Source of the DNA: Bacillus sp. N1-1
GTDB lineage: Bacteria > Bacillota > Bacilli > Bacillales > Guptibacillaceae
Length of the DNA stretch: 64,000 bases
Direction of reading: 5' to 3'
NCBI RefSeq assembly: GCF_009818105.1
Contig: NZ_CP046564.1
Span: 1,984,001-2,048,000, forward strand
Shown: one piece after another, positions 1 to 9,864 of the stretch
How the letters are laid out: each line of letters opens with the position of its first letter
How positions within the stretch are numbered: position 1 is the first letter of the stretch
Program-made: the position numbers and the translations under genes
The notes under the pieces: generated by a model
What the model saw: only the letters and a program-made list of their open reading frames with translations
Database searches by the model: none
What the model was told of the DNA's origin: nothing

Positions 1-8
1 TGTTCTGA

Positions 9-1262
9 ATGAAAGTCATCGTGCAGAAGTTTGGCGGTACTTCATTAAAAAGTGAAGACGGCAGACTGAGAGCTGTTAACCATATTAAAGACGCAGTGAA
101 CGATGGATATAAAGTTGTTGTCGTTGTTTCCGCAATGGGCCGTAAAGGCGATCCCTATGCAACCGACACGCTTCTAAGCCTCATTGGCGACCGAGATCGA
201 AAAGTAACTTCTAGAGAGTACGATTTGCTTGTATCATGTGGCGAAAGCATCTCCTCTGTTGTGTTTTCCAATCTCCTTTTAAACGAAGGTTTGAAAGCAA
301 CAGCCTATACTGGTGGTCAGGCAGGCTTCATGACAACAGCTGAGCATAGCAAAGCTAGAATTTTGGAAATGAAGTCTGAACGTTTGATGGAAGAGTTAAA
401 GCTCATGGATGTGGTTGTCGTAACAGGCTTTCAGGGTGTTACAAAAGATGGTGATGTAACGACGCTTGGCCGTGGCGGTAGTGACACGTCAGCAGCCGCA
501 CTTGGTGCTGCTCTTTCGGCTGAATGGGTTGATATCTTTACCGATGTGGAAGGCATTATGACGGCTGATCCAAGAATTGTGGAAAAAGCCCGACCGCTTT
601 CGATCGTAACCTATAATGAAGTATGCAACATGGCGTATCAAGGAGCGAAAGTTATTCATCCGCGCGCTGTTGAAATTGCGATGCAGGCAAAAATCCCGCT
701 AAGAATTCGATCAACGTATTCCTCGTCGACTGGGACCCTGGTCACATCTGCGACTGGAAAACCAACTGGCGAACAAGTTATTGATCGGCTCATTACGGGT
801 ATTGCACATGTGAGCGGCGTTACGCAAATTAAAGTGTATGCTAAAGAAGGACAATATGACCTACAATCACGCGTATTTAAAGCGATGGCACTTGAAGGCA
901 TTAGCGTGGACTTTATTAACATTAGCTTAACTGGTGTTGTGTACACCGTCATGGAAGAAATGACGGAGCGCGCCGTGGCCACGCTAAATAACATGGGTTA
1001 TGAGCCAGAAGTAATCGAAAATTGTGCAAAGGTTTCAGCAGTTGGTGCTGGCATGAGCGGTGTGCCGGGCGTAACGGCAAAAATTGTCGAGTCATTAGCG
1101 GTAGAAAACATTGATATTCTGCAATCAGCTGATTCCCATACCACAATCTGGGTACTCGTGAGACAGAGTGATCTTTCAGCAGCTGTGAACGCCCTCCATG
1201 AAACATTTAACCTCCATCTGGATCCAGCGCAAGAAATGGAACAGATGATGGATCAGCTTTAA
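9..1262 (+). CDS. dapG: Aspartate kinase I
   Basis: Phosphorylates L-aspartate, the first step toward diaminopimelate, lysine, threonine and methionine. The 417-aa product has the amino-acid kinase signature KFGGTS at residues 7-12 and a GRGGSDTSA loop near residue 155, followed by two ACT-like regulatory segments in the last 150 residues (start near ITGIAHVSGVTQI). Length fits the DapG class. The true upstream flank lies outside the window, so the ribosome site cannot be judged; TGA at 6-8 may be the stop of an upstream gene. It is followed after 23 bases by dapA, the next enzyme branch, in the same order as B. subtilis. Feedback by meso-diaminopimelate is known for B. subtilis DapG and is inferred here. 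Confidence 0.95.
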   Translation: MKVIVQKFGGTSLKSEDGRLRAVNHIKDAVNDGYKVVVVVSAMGRKGDPYATDTLLSLIGDRDRKVTSREYDLLVSCGESISSVVFSNLLLNEGLKATAYTGGQAGFMTTAEHSKARILEMKSERLMEELKLMDVVVVTGFQGVTKDGDVTTLGRGGSDTSAAALGAALSAEWVDIFTDVEGIMTADPRIVEKARPLSIVTYNEVCNMAYQGAKVIHPRAVEIAMQAKIPLRIRSTYSSSTGTLVTSATGKPTGEQVIDRLITGIAHVSGVTQIKVYAKEGQYDLQSRVFKAMALEGISVDFINISLTGVVYTVMEEMTERAVATLNNMGYEPEVIENCAKVSAVGAGMSGVPGVTAKIVESLAVENIDILQSADSHTTIWVLVRQSDLSAAVNALHETFNLHLDPAQEMEQMMDQL

Positions 1263-1285
1263 GTGAAAGGCAAGGAGTGAACGAG

Positions 1286-2152
1286 ATGAATTTTGGAAAA
1301 GTACTTACGGCAATGGTGACCCCATTTGATCGTAAAGGATACGTTGATTTTGCTAAAACAGAGCAACTCATCAACTATTTAATCAATAATGGAACAGATG
1401 GCCTTGTTGTAGCAGGTACCACTGGTGAATCACCAACGCTTTCTTCGGAAGAGAAAATTGCGCTCTTTAAGCATTCGGTGAAAGTAGCAGACGGCAGAGT
1501 ACCAATTATTGCAGGAACAGGCAGTAACAATACGCATGCGTCTATCGAATTAACGAAAAAAGCAGAAGCTGTAGGTGTCGATGCGATTATGATCGTAGCG
1601 CCTTACTATAGCAAACCAGGCCAAAAAGGTCTTTATGAGCATTTTAAAGCGATTGCTGAGTCAACGAAGCTTCCCGTTATGATCTATAACATTCCAGGTC
1701 GCTCTGTTGTCAACATGACTGGAGACACGATTGTTGAGCTTTCAAAAATTAGCAACATTGTCTCAGTAAAAGAAGCGAGCGGTGATCTTGATCAAATTAC
1801 TGACATTATTACCCGCACAGAAGAGTCTTTCTCTGTTTATAGCGGAGACGATGGCTTAACGTTACCGATCTTATCAGTAGGTGGGGATGGCGTCATTTCA
1901 GTAGCTTCACATGTTCTTGGCAATGAAATGCAACAAATGGTTTCTGCCTATGAATCTGGTGAGGTGAAAGAAGCGGCATCGATCCATCAACGAATTTTAC
2001 CAATTATGAATGAACTCTTTAAGGCACCAAGCCCATCTCCTGTAAAAACAGCCCTTCAATTAAAAGGAATGGATGTTGGAAGTGTTCGTTTGCCGATGGT
2101 TCCTCTAACAGCAGAAGAACGCTCATCGCTTGCGGCAGCTCTAAATAAGTAA
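1286..2152 (+). CDS. dapA: 4-hydroxy-tetrahydrodipicolinate synthase
   Basis: Condenses pyruvate with aspartate semialdehyde in the diaminopimelate/lysine pathway (cytosol). The 288-aa TIM-barrel protein shows the GTTGESPTL substrate loop, the Tyr in YNIPGR and the Schiff-base Lys in SVKEASGDL. A GTG at 1277 would extend the frame, but it sits inside the AAGGAG ribosome site (1272-1277), which is placed 8 bases before ATG 1286, so I use 1286. Co-directional with dapG and probably in one transcript; a strong terminator follows. Confidence 0.95.
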   Translation: MNFGKVLTAMVTPFDRKGYVDFAKTEQLINYLINNGTDGLVVAGTTGESPTLSSEEKIALFKHSVKVADGRVPIIAGTGSNNTHASIELTKKAEAVGVDAIMIVAPYYSKPGQKGLYEHFKAIAESTKLPVMIYNIPGRSVVNMTGDTIVELSKISNIVSVKEASGDLDQITDIITRTEESFSVYSGDDGLTLPILSVGGDGVISVASHVLGNEMQQMVSAYESGEVKEAASIHQRILPIMNELFKAPSPSPVKTALQLKGMDVGSVRLPMVPLTAEERSSLAAALNK

Positions 2153-2161
2153 GGAATTGAA

Positions 2162-2187
2162 ACGGACGCAGCTGCGTCCGTTTTTTT
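2162..2187 (+). terminator. Intrinsic terminator after dapA
   Basis: Perfect stem ACGGACGCA/TGCGTCCGT with a tiny loop, followed by a run of T; closes the dapG-dapA unit. Confidence 0.9.
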
Positions 2188-2296
2188 ACATTATAAAACA
2201 GTAAATCGAATAACTCATTGTTTCGCTTTTTCGGATGAATGGTAAATTCACCTCTCGTTCATACTACTAGTACCAGAGTAAGGAAGGGGTACCAGT

Positions 2297-3043
2297 ATGA
2301 ACAGTGAGTATCGAAATGAAAACCCGGGCCAAGAGCCCGATAAAAAAGATGATCAATCAAAATCAACGCTAGTGGATAAAATTCAGCAGCTTGGGCAAAC
2401 GAACGTTCCAAGTATGGATCAGTCGAATATTCATTGTTTAACGATCATCGGCCAAATAGAAGGGCATGTGCAGCTACCACCACAAAATAAAACAACGAAG
2501 TATGAGCATCTTATACCACAAATTGTTGCGATCGAACAAAATCCCAAAATCGAAGGCGTGTTAATTCTTCTAAATACAGTAGGGGGCGATGTGGAAGCAG
2601 GACTCGCCATATCTGAGATGATCGCGTCTCTCTCAAAACCGTCGGTATCCATCGTTCTCGGCGGTGGACATTCGATAGGCGTTCCAATCGCGGTTGCGGC
2701 GAACCATTCTTTTGTTGCTGAAACGGCAACAATGACGATTCACCCCGTGCGATTGACCGGCTTAGTGATCGGTGTCCCGCAAACATTTGAGTATTTAGAT
2801 AAGATGCAAGAGCGTGTTGTAAGTTTTGTTACGAGGCATTCGAATATTACTGAAGAGAAGTTTAAAGAACTAATGTTTTCACGAGGGAATTTGACGAGAG
2901 ATATTGGAACAAACGTTGTCGGTGATGATGCGGTAAGCTACGGTTTAATTGATGAGGTAGGTGCCGTAGGACCTGCAATGAAAAAGCTAAATGAATTAAT
3001 TGAAGAATACAAAGGCAAACAAGAGGGTGACATTGTCCAATGA
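2297..3043 (+). CDS. tepA: ClpP-like serine protease TepA
   Basis: Member of the ClpP/crotonase-fold family known in B. subtilis as TepA (YmfB), described as helping protein export and as able to cleave signal peptides. The 248-aa protein has a polar N-terminal 30 residues, then the protease fold with nucleophile Ser126 in GGGHSIGVP and His149 in TIHPV. Ribosome site AAGGAAGGGG lies just upstream. It overlaps ylzJ by 4 bases (ATGA), so the two are translationally coupled, the same order as in B. subtilis. Substrates cannot be read from the sequence. Confidence 0.9.
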   Translation: MNSEYRNENPGQEPDKKDDQSKSTLVDKIQQLGQTNVPSMDQSNIHCLTIIGQIEGHVQLPPQNKTTKYEHLIPQIVAIEQNPKIEGVLILLNTVGGDVEAGLAISEMIASLSKPSVSIVLGGGHSIGVPIAVAANHSFVAETATMTIHPVRLTGLVIGVPQTFEYLDKMQERVVSFVTRHSNITEEKFKELMFSRGNLTRDIGTNVVGDDAVSYGLIDEVGAVGPAMKKLNELIEEYKGKQEGDIVQ

Positions 3044-3267
3044 TTCTTTATACCATTCTCCCGAACGAAGCGGTTTTCCCACCGGACCAGAGCGTGTATG
3101 AGCAACAAAAGATCATCGAATGGAATGGCGTACAGTTACTCGTTGAGAGAACGTCGCTTACCGAGTGTCGCGTCGTTCAGGTGCTGAGCACAGACCCACA
3201 AGACTATTTAAATGACGCTACACAGCCGGGACAAATGTTAACGCTATCGACTTCTCCGCTGAAATAG
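3040..3267 (+). CDS. ylzJ: YlzJ-like small protein
   Basis: A 75-aa protein beginning [16 protein letters not shown], the recognisable start of the YlzJ family found between tepA and spoIIIE in Bacillaceae. No membrane segment or catalytic motif is visible; function is unknown. The ATG overlaps the tepA stop codon, indicating translational coupling. A terminator follows before spoIIIE. Confidence 0.85.
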   Translation: MILYTILPNEAVFPPDQSVYEQQKIIEWNGVQLLVERTSLTECRVVQVLSTDPQDYLNDATQPGQMLTLSTSPLK

Positions 3268-3320
3268 AGCCTATAGGACCACGGGAAGATGTGGTATACT
3301 AGGAATAGATTGGTGAACAA

Positions 3321-3347
3321 AAAGCAGCCCGAGATGGCTGCTTTTTT
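3321..3347 (+). terminator. Terminator between ylzJ and spoIIIE
   Basis: Nine-base-pair stem AAAGCAGCC/GGCTGCTTT with 6-base loop and T run. It lies inside an in-frame 5' extension of spoIIIE, which is one reason to reject that extension. Confidence 0.85.
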
Positions 3348-3378
3348 CACCAGCTATGGCTTGTATAGAGGTGAGAAA

Positions 3379-5724
3379 ATGGCAAAACGTAAAAGAAAAA
3401 AAGCAACGAAGAAACAGGCCGCCTGGCAGTCACAGGTCAAAATTGAATTTATCGGTTTAACCGTTCTGGCGTTTACCGTTTTAGGTGTTTTGAAAATGGG
3501 AGTTGTCGGACGAGCCATTTACCATATGTTTCGTTTTTTTGCAGGAGAATGGTATGGCCTTATTATTGCAGGTCTCGTTCTGTTCGCAGGTTATTTAATT
3601 GTGAAGCGGAAGCTCCCGTCGTTCTGGTCAAGGAGATTGGCTGGATTTTATTTGCTTGGAACGTCCTTTTTATTGTTAAGTCACGTTGGCTTATTTGAAA
3701 CGCTGTCTCGTGAAGGGCAGTGGGATAGTCCGTCGGTTATTGCCAATACATATGAACTCTTCCGAATGGATGTTAGCGATCCATCAGAATCTAGCCCGCT
3801 CGGCGGGGGCATGATCGGTGCGCTTCTCTTTGCTTTTTGCTACAGACTATTTGACGCAACAGGAACGCAGCTTATGGCGTTTCTAATGATTTTACTTTCT
3901 TTCGTTCTCATAACAGGAAAGTCTTTCAGCGATGTGCTCGGAAAAGCGCTCGACTGGGTAAAGAACTTTGTCATGAACACATATGATGAAGCGAAATCTC
4001 TTCTGTCTGAAAGCAAGAATGCAAGAAGAGAAAAGAAAGAACAGCGTGCTGCTTTAAGAGAGCAAGAATCGTCGATTGAGCCAGAAGAAACGTATGATGT
4101 TTCTGAAGTACCAAAGAATGCTCAAGAAGAAGAAGCACCATTTGAACCTGAAATACGAACCTTTACAGAAAGTGCTTATCCAACGCAAGCCGAACCACCT
4201 GTTGAGAAAGAAGCGACAGAAGGAAGCGAGTCGAATAAGGAAACAGCAGATGGTACGCCAATTCAATCGTTAACGGTGGGAGAATTGGAAAACAAGGATT
4301 ATCGTCTGCCATCTCTTTCATTACTTCAGCCGCCAAAGAAAGTGTCACAGGACAATGAACGTCAGCAAATTTCCGCGAACGCACGTAAATTAGAAAAGAC
4401 GTTTGAGAGTTTTGGTGTAAAAGCGAAAGTGATGAAAGTTCATTTAGGACCAGCCGTTACTAAATATGAAGTTTACCCCGATACGGGTGTGAAGGTAAGT
4501 AAAATTGTGAATTTAACGGATGACCTTGCCCTTGCTCTTGCTGCAAGAGACCTTCGAATTGAAGCGCCGATCCCAGGTAAATCGGCAATCGGAATTGAAG
4601 TGCCGAACTCCGAAGTGGCGATGGTGACATTAAGGGAAGTACTTGAATCAAAGGAATACCAGTCTCATGCTTCAAAAGTGGCGATTGGATTTGGTCGCGA
4701 TATTTCTGGTGAAGCCGTCGTCTCCGATTTATCAAAAATGCCTCACTTACTTGTAGCGGGCGCAACTGGTAGTGGTAAAAGTGTTTGTATTAATGGCATT
4801 ATTGCAAGCATAATGATGAAAGCAAAACCGCATGAAGTGAAAATGATGATGATTGACCCTAAGATGGTAGAGCTAAATGTCTATAATGGGATCCCCCATC
4901 TTTTAGCACCGGTTGTAACGGATCCGAAGAAAGCTTCACAGGCGTTGAAGAAAGTTGTAAGTGAAATGGAACGCCGTTATGAGCTGTTTTCCCATACTGG
5001 TACTAGGAATATTGAAGGCTACAACAATCATATTAAGCGCCATAATGAAACGTCAGAAGCGAAGCAACCTTCTTTACCTTACATCGTTGTGATCGTCGAT
5101 GAGCTAGCAGATTTAATGATGGTGGCTTCTAGTGACGTAGAGGATGCGATTACAAGACTTGCTCAGATGGCGCGTGCAGCGGGCATCCATTTAATTATCG
5201 CAACACAGCGACCGTCTGTTGACGTCATCACTGGAGTCATTAAAGCAAATATCCCGTCACGTATTGCATTTAGCGTTTCTTCAATGACGGATTCTCGAAC
5301 AATTCTCGATATGGGTGGTGCTGAGAAACTTCTAGGAAAAGGGGATATGCTCTTCCTTCCTGTTGGAGCCAATAAACCTAAGCGTGTGCAGGGCGCGTTT
5401 TTATCAGATGAAGAAGTAGAAGAGCTTGTTGACTTTGTAATCGCCCAACAAAAAGCGCAGTATCAGGAAGAAATGATTCCTACGGATAAACCTGAAGAGG
5501 CACAGCCAGAAGTGGACGATGATTTATATGATGACGCAGTTCAGCTTATTACGGAAATGCAAACGGCATCGGTTTCTATGCTACAAAGAAGATTTCGAAT
5601 CGGCTATACTCGAGCAGCTAGACTGATTGATGCGATGGAAGCTCGTGGAATCGTTGGACCATATGAAGGCAGTAAGCCTCGTGAAGTACTCATAAGTAAG
5701 GAAGAAGAAGCGCAATCTAGCTGA
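3379..5724 (+). CDS. spoIIIE: DNA translocase SpoIIIE/FtsK
   Basis: Hexameric ATPase at the septal membrane that pumps the chromosome into the forespore. The 781-aa product has a very basic N-terminus ([13 protein letters not shown]), about four membrane segments in residues 25-190, a charged Glu-rich linker near 230-330, then the motor domain with Walker A GATGSGKS and Walker [13 protein letters not shown], and a C-terminal gamma winged helix ([24 protein letters not shown]). The frame is open back to 3289, but ATG 3379 has the GAGGTGAG ribosome site, gives the usual family length, and excludes the preceding terminator. Confidence 0.95.
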   Translation: MAKRKRKKATKKQAAWQSQVKIEFIGLTVLAFTVLGVLKMGVVGRAIYHMFRFFAGEWYGLIIAGLVLFAGYLIVKRKLPSFWSRRLAGFYLLGTSFLLLSHVGLFETLSREGQWDSPSVIANTYELFRMDVSDPSESSPLGGGMIGALLFAFCYRLFDATGTQLMAFLMILLSFVLITGKSFSDVLGKALDWVKNFVMNTYDEAKSLLSESKNARREKKEQRAALREQESSIEPEETYDVSEVPKNAQEEEAPFEPEIRTFTESAYPTQAEPPVEKEATEGSESNKETADGTPIQSLTVGELENKDYRLPSLSLLQPPKKVSQDNERQQISANARKLEKTFESFGVKAKVMKVHLGPAVTKYEVYPDTGVKVSKIVNLTDDLALALAARDLRIEAPIPGKSAIGIEVPNSEVAMVTLREVLESKEYQSHASKVAIGFGRDISGEAVVSDLSKMPHLLVAGATGSGKSVCINGIIASIMMKAKPHEVKMMMIDPKMVELNVYNGIPHLLAPVVTDPKKASQALKKVVSEMERRYELFSHTGTRNIEGYNNHIKRHNETSEAKQPSLPYIVVIVDELADLMMVASSDVEDAITRLAQMARAAGIHLIIATQRPSVDVITGVIKANIPSRIAFSVSSMTDSRTILDMGGAEKLLGKGDMLFLPVGANKPKRVQGAFLSDEEVEELVDFVIAQQKAQYQEEMIPTDKPEEAQPEVDDDLYDDAVQLITEMQTASVSMLQRRFRIGYTRAARLIDAMEARGIVGPYEGSKPREVLISKEEEAQSS

Positions 5725-5740
5725 TTGCGCTTCTTTTTTT
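5706..5740 (+). terminator. Terminator after spoIIIE
   Basis: Twelve-base-pair stem AGAAGCGCAATC/GATTGCGCTTCT plus seven T; the left arm is within the last codons of spoIIIE. Confidence 0.9.
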
Positions 5741-5916
5741 GACGTATGGGCAAATAGACGTTCTAATGTAAAGTAAGAAGCCTTACAATGTTAGAAATCC
5801 TATCATTTTAAATATTGGTAATCGAGCTTTTTTTCAAAAAACTATTTCCTTATCTCCTTGAAAATGGTATAGTTATTGTCGAAATATGACTATTTTTTCA
5901 AAAATATTTCAAGCGT

Positions 5917-5945
5917 GTTTCAAGCCCAATTTTCATTTATATAAT
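5917..5945 (+). promoter_or_regulatory. Possible sigma-A promoter of the nup operon
   Basis: A perfect TATAAT sits at 5940-5945; the best -35 (GTTTCA, 5917-5922, 17-base spacing) is poor. The AT-rich 5741-6039 spacer also holds imperfect TTTTTTCAAAAA palindromes near 5828 and 5892 that loosely resemble CodY sites. CodY control of nupNOPQ is known in B. subtilis; here it is only a suggestion. No gene is seen in the spacer. Confidence 0.35.
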
Positions 5946-6039
5946 TTTTTGGGAGCCTTGAAAACGCAACCAAACAAAGCATAGCTCGATAGAGAGAAGA
6001 TAGAGCGGGCGGCGTTTAAAAAACATGAGGGGGATTAAG

Positions 6040-7137
6040 ATGAAGAAGAAGTACGGTTTTATGTTGTCAGCTGTATTAGCTGCTGGTACGCTTTTATCTG
6101 CTTGTGGGACAAATGAAGCGAACAATGAAAGTTCAGGCGGCGGGAGCAGTGAAGGTGAAAGCAACAACTTTAAAGTAGCTATGGTAACAGATACTGGCGG
6201 TGTAGATGATAAATCATTTAACCAATCTGCTTGGGAAGGTCTTCAGCAGTTTGGTAAAGATAATGGACTTGAGGAAGATAAAGGCTACAAATACGTGCAA
6301 TCCACTGCAGCAAGTGACTACCAACCAAACCTATCAGGTTTGATTCGTGAAGATTATAACTTGATCTTCGGTATTGGTTTCCTTATGCAGCAAGACATTC
6401 AAACGATTGCGACACAAAAGCCTGAAGCGCAGCTAGCACTTGTTGATAGTGTTGCGGTTAATGAGAATGATGAGCCGATGGAAAACGTTGCGAGCATTAC
6501 ATTTAAAGAGCATCAAGGATCATTCCTAGTGGGTGTTATTGCAGGGATGCAGTCTGAATCAAATAAAGTTGGCTTCATTGGTGGAGTTAACTCTGAATTA
6601 ATTAAAAAGTTTGAAAGTGGATTTAAAGCAGGAGTGAAATCGGTTAATCCGGATGCTGAGATTTTCACACAGTATGCAGATGATTTCAACGCAGCTGAAA
6701 AAGGCCAGCAAATTGCGGCAACTCTTTATGATAAAGGTGCGGATATCATTTATCACGCTGCTGGCGGAACAGGGAATGGCGTTTTCACAGAAGCGAAGAA
6801 CCGTGCGAAAAACGGAGAGAAAGTATGGGTAATCGGTGTTGACCGTGACCAGCATGAAGAAGGTATGCCTGAGAACGTAACGCTTACTTCTATGGTAAAG
6901 CGTGTTGATACAGCGGTTATTGAAGTTTCCAAGCAGACAATGGATGGTAACTTCCCTGGAGGACAAGTAACTGAATTTGGTCTTGAAGAAGACGGCATAG
7001 GTATTGCTGAAACACAGGAGAACGTTTCTGAAGAAGCACTACAAAAAGTAGAAGAGTATAAAGAGCAAATCCAGAGCGGCGAATTGGAAGTACCAAGCAC
7101 TGACGAAGAGTACGAAGATTTCGAGAGCTCTCTATAA
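6040..7137 (+). CDS. nupN: BMP-family nucleoside-binding lipoprotein
   Basis: Substrate-binding lipoprotein of a nucleoside ABC importer, anchored outside the membrane. The 365-aa protein has a lysine-rich signal peptide and lipobox LLSAC with acylated Cys22, a low-complexity Gly/Ser/Asn/Glu linker, then the Bmp fold (VAMVTDTGGVDDKSFNQSAWEG). ATG 6025 is possible, but GAGGGGG at 6027-6033 marks ATG 6040 as the start. Followed by the ATPase and two permeases, matching the B. subtilis nupNOPQ guanosine transporter; the exact nucleoside is not shown by sequence. Two hairpins separate it from the ATPase gene. Confidence 0.9.
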   Translation: MKKKYGFMLSAVLAAGTLLSACGTNEANNESSGGGSSEGESNNFKVAMVTDTGGVDDKSFNQSAWEGLQQFGKDNGLEEDKGYKYVQSTAASDYQPNLSGLIREDYNLIFGIGFLMQQDIQTIATQKPEAQLALVDSVAVNENDEPMENVASITFKEHQGSFLVGVIAGMQSESNKVGFIGGVNSELIKKFESGFKAGVKSVNPDAEIFTQYADDFNAAEKGQQIAATLYDKGADIIYHAAGGTGNGVFTEAKNRAKNGEKVWVIGVDRDQHEEGMPENVTLTSMVKRVDTAVIEVSKQTMDGNFPGGQVTEFGLEEDGIGIAETQENVSEEALQKVEEYKEQIQSGELEVPSTDEEYEDFESSL

Positions 7138-7139
7138 GG

Positions 7140-7177
7140 GATCGTCGAACACGTTTCCTCTAGCAGGAAAGGCGATC
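7140..7177 (+). other. Hairpin downstream of nupN
   Basis: Stem TTTCCT/AGGAAA with loop CTAGC, extended by imperfect GATCGTC/GGCGATC arms. No T run, so it more likely protects the 3' end of the lipoprotein message than terminates it (inference). Confidence 0.5.
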
Positions 7178-7217
7178 TACTGGAAATCTCACCTACATTA
7201 TAGCCAAATATGGGACG

Positions 7218-7250
7218 AAGGCTAGTATTTTCATAGACTAGCCTTTGTTT
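7218..7250 (+). terminator. Attenuating terminator between nupN and nupO
   Basis: Nine-base-pair stem AAGGCTAGT/ACTAGCCTT followed by TTGTTTC. A leaky terminator here would give more binding protein than transporter, common for ABC importers. Confidence 0.6.
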
Positions 7251-7279
7251 CATGTTTTGGATAAGGGAGTGGCATCTAC

Positions 7280-8809
7280 ATGGAATACGTCATTGAAATG
7301 AGGAATATCCGTAAAGAATTTCCTGGTATTGTTGCAAACGACAATATTACGCTTCAGCTAAGAAAAGGAGAAATCCATGCCCTTCTTGGAGAAAATGGCG
7401 CTGGGAAATCAACTTTAATGAACGTGCTATTTGGCCTCTATCAACCTGAAAAAGGTGAAATACACGTTCGAGGTAAAAAGGTAAATATCACAGATCCTAA
7501 TGTGGCAAATGAGCTTGGGATTGGGATGGTTCACCAGCACTTTATGCTTGTTGAAAAATTCACAGTTACTGAGAACATTATCTTAGGGAATGAACCGACT
7601 GCTAAAGGTCAGGTTGACGTTAAGAAAGCCGCAAAAGATGTTGAGGCGATTTCGAAGCAATATGGTTTGTCGGTAGATCCTAATGCAAAGATTGAAGATA
7701 TATCCGTAGGGATGCAGCAGCGTGTGGAAATTTTAAAAACGCTTTATCGCGGCGCAGATATTTTGATTTTTGATGAACCAACTGCTGTACTAACTCCACA
7801 GGAAATCAAAGAGCTTATAGCGATCATGAAAAAGCTGATTTCAGAAGGGAAATCAATTATTCTGATCACTCATAAATTAAAAGAAATTATGGAAGTAAGC
7901 GATCGATGTACCGTTATTCGTCGCGGTGTAGGTATCGGAACAGTGGATGTTGCAGACACGAATCAGGATGAACTAGCATCGATGATGGTCGGACGTGAAG
8001 TGAACTTTTCAATTCAGAAAAAACCTTCAGAGCCTTCCAATGAAACACTTGAAATTAGTAGTCTAGTCGTAGAAGATGCGCGAAAAGTTCCTGCTGTGAA
8101 TGGTATGAACTTATCGGTTCGTGCAGGTGAAATCGTTGGAATAGCAGGTGTCGATGGAAACGGACAGTCTGAGTTAATTGAGGCTATTACAGGCTTACGT
8201 AAAGCGAAGTCAGGGAGCGTTAAACTGAATGGAAAAGACGTAACAAACTGGAAGCCGCGACGTGTCACTGAAAGCGGTATAGGACATATTCCCCAGGACA
8301 GGCATAAGCACGGGCTTGTTTTAGATTTTTCGATTGGCGAAAATATGGTTCTTCAGACCTATTATAAAAGACCTTTCTCAAGAAATGGCATTTTAAACTT
8401 TTCTACTATTATGGATAAAGCTAAATCATTAATTAAAGAGTATGATGTGCGTACCCCAAGTGAGATGACACCTGCAAGGGCCCTTTCTGGTGGTAATCAG
8501 CAGAAGGCGATTATTGCGCGTGAAATCGATCGGAGTCCGAATCTATTGATTGCAGCTCAACCAACACGCGGGCTTGATGTTGGGGCGATTGAGTTTATTC
8601 ACTCGAAACTAGTTGAAGAGCGTGACAAAGGAAAAGCGGTTCTTTTGATTTCCTTTGAACTTGAAGAGATTATGAATGTAAGTGATCGGATCGCCGTGAT
8701 TTATGAAGGGAAAATTGTTGCCATTGTAAAGCCGGAAGAAACGACAGAGCAAGAGCTAGGTCTCTTAATGGCTGGCGCAAAGCGCAAAAAGGCTGGTGAG
8801 ACAACATGA
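7280..8809 (+). CDS. nupO: Nucleoside ABC transporter ATPase (double)
   Basis: A 509-aa protein with two fused ABC domains that drives the importer from the cytosolic face. First half: Walker A GENGAGKST near residue 37 and signature SVGMQQRVEIL. Second half: degenerate Walker A (GVDGNGQSE), signature LSGGNQQKAIIARE and the PTRGLDVGA Walker B region. This uneven pair is typical of BMP/ribose-type ATPases. Its stop overlaps the nupP start by 4 bases. Confidence 0.93.
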   Translation: MEYVIEMRNIRKEFPGIVANDNITLQLRKGEIHALLGENGAGKSTLMNVLFGLYQPEKGEIHVRGKKVNITDPNVANELGIGMVHQHFMLVEKFTVTENIILGNEPTAKGQVDVKKAAKDVEAISKQYGLSVDPNAKIEDISVGMQQRVEILKTLYRGADILIFDEPTAVLTPQEIKELIAIMKKLISEGKSIILITHKLKEIMEVSDRCTVIRRGVGIGTVDVADTNQDELASMMVGREVNFSIQKKPSEPSNETLEISSLVVEDARKVPAVNGMNLSVRAGEIVGIAGVDGNGQSELIEAITGLRKAKSGSVKLNGKDVTNWKPRRVTESGIGHIPQDRHKHGLVLDFSIGENMVLQTYYKRPFSRNGILNFSTIMDKAKSLIKEYDVRTPSEMTPARALSGGNQQKAIIAREIDRSPNLLIAAQPTRGLDVGAIEFIHSKLVEERDKGKAVLLISFELEEIMNVSDRIAVIYEGKIVAIVKPEETTEQELGLLMAGAKRKKAGETT

Positions 8810-9864
8810 AGTTATTAAAAGGGAAATGGGCGAGCATTACTGTACCGTTGCTTTCGGTAGCTCTTGGATTACTCGTCGGCGGGATCATTATGCTTGTGAG
8901 TGGCTATAATCCCATTGTTGCGTATGCAGCATTGTTTAACGGTATTTTCTCAAACACGTATGTATTAGGTGAAACCGTTCGGCAGATGACTCCGCTCATT
9001 TTGTCCGGGTTAGCCGTGGCATTTGCTTTCCGTACAGGTCTTTTTAATATTGGAGTAGAAGGGCAGCTGCTTGTCGGTTGGCTAGCATCTGTTTACATCG
9101 GGCTTCAGTTTGAAGGGTTAAGTCCTGTAGTTCATATTCCTCTTGCCATTATTGCAGCAGCATTAGCGGGAGCGATTTGGGCCTTTGTACCTGGATTCTT
9201 GAAAGCGAAGTATCAAGTTCATGAAGTTATTACAACGATCATGATGAACTATGTTGCTCTTCATGTCGTTAACGCGATTATTCGTACGTATTTACTCGCT
9301 CCTGGTGAGCGAACGGATCAAATTAACGCTTCAGCATCGCTTCAATCGCCGTTCTTAGAATCCATCACCGATTTCTCACGTCTTCACTACGGTTTTGTTG
9401 TGGCGATTATTGGAGCGATTATTATGTGGTTCCTTCTATGGAAAACGACGACAGGCTATGAACTACGCTCTGTTGGATTTAACAAATATGCGTCAGAATA
9501 TGCTGGAATCAATGTGCAACGAAACATCGTTCTCTCCATGGTCATTTCGGGTGCTTTTGCTGGAGCAGCAGGAGCGATGGAGGGGCTTGGAACATACGGT
9601 TATATGACCGTTATGGCTGACTTTACTGGCGTTGGATTTGACGGAATCGCAGTTGCGCTTTTAGGTGCAAATGGGGCGCTTGGTGTTGTCCTTGCTTCTG
9701 CACTGTTTGGTGGGCTTAAAATTGGTGCGCTTAATATGCAGTCTGTTGCACAGGTGCCAACACAGCTTGTTGAAATCGTGATTGCGATGATTATTTTCTT
9801 TGTCGCATCCAGTTACTTGATTCACTGGATCAGCAACAGGGTGAGCAAAAGGGGGAAAATTTAA
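8806..9864 (+). CDS. nupP: Nucleoside ABC transporter permease
   Basis: Hydrophobic 352-aa membrane protein of the branched-chain/BMP permease family with roughly eight to ten membrane segments and the conserved FRTGLFNIGVEGQLL cytoplasmic loop motif. Start ATG overlaps the nupO stop (ATGA) and the stop overlaps nupQ (TAATG), so the operon is tightly coupled. It pairs with NupQ to form the channel. Confidence 0.92.
   Translation: MKLLKGKWASITVPLLSVALGLLVGGIIMLVSGYNPIVAYAALFNGIFSNTYVLGETVRQMTPLILSGLAVAFAFRTGLFNIGVEGQLLVGWLASVYIGLQFEGLSPVVHIPLAIIAAALAGAIWAFVPGFLKAKYQVHEVITTIMMNYVALHVVNAIIRTYLLAPGERTDQINASASLQSPFLESITDFSRLHYGFVVAIIGAIIMWFLLWKTTTGYELRSVGFNKYASEYAGINVQRNIVLSMVISGAFAGAAGAMEGLGTYGYMTVMADFTGVGFDGIAVALLGANGALGVVLASALFGGLKIGALNMQSVAQVPTQLVEIVIAMIIFFVASSYLIHWISNRVSKRGKI

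Noticed and set aside
3289..3378. In-frame 5' extension of spoIIIE
   Set aside because: It contains a clear terminator hairpin (3321-3347), and ATG 3379 has the ribosome site and family length.
6598..7253. Minus-strand ORFs opposite nupN
   Set aside because: They mirror the codon structure of the lipoprotein gene, lack ribosome sites, and have no protein-like features.
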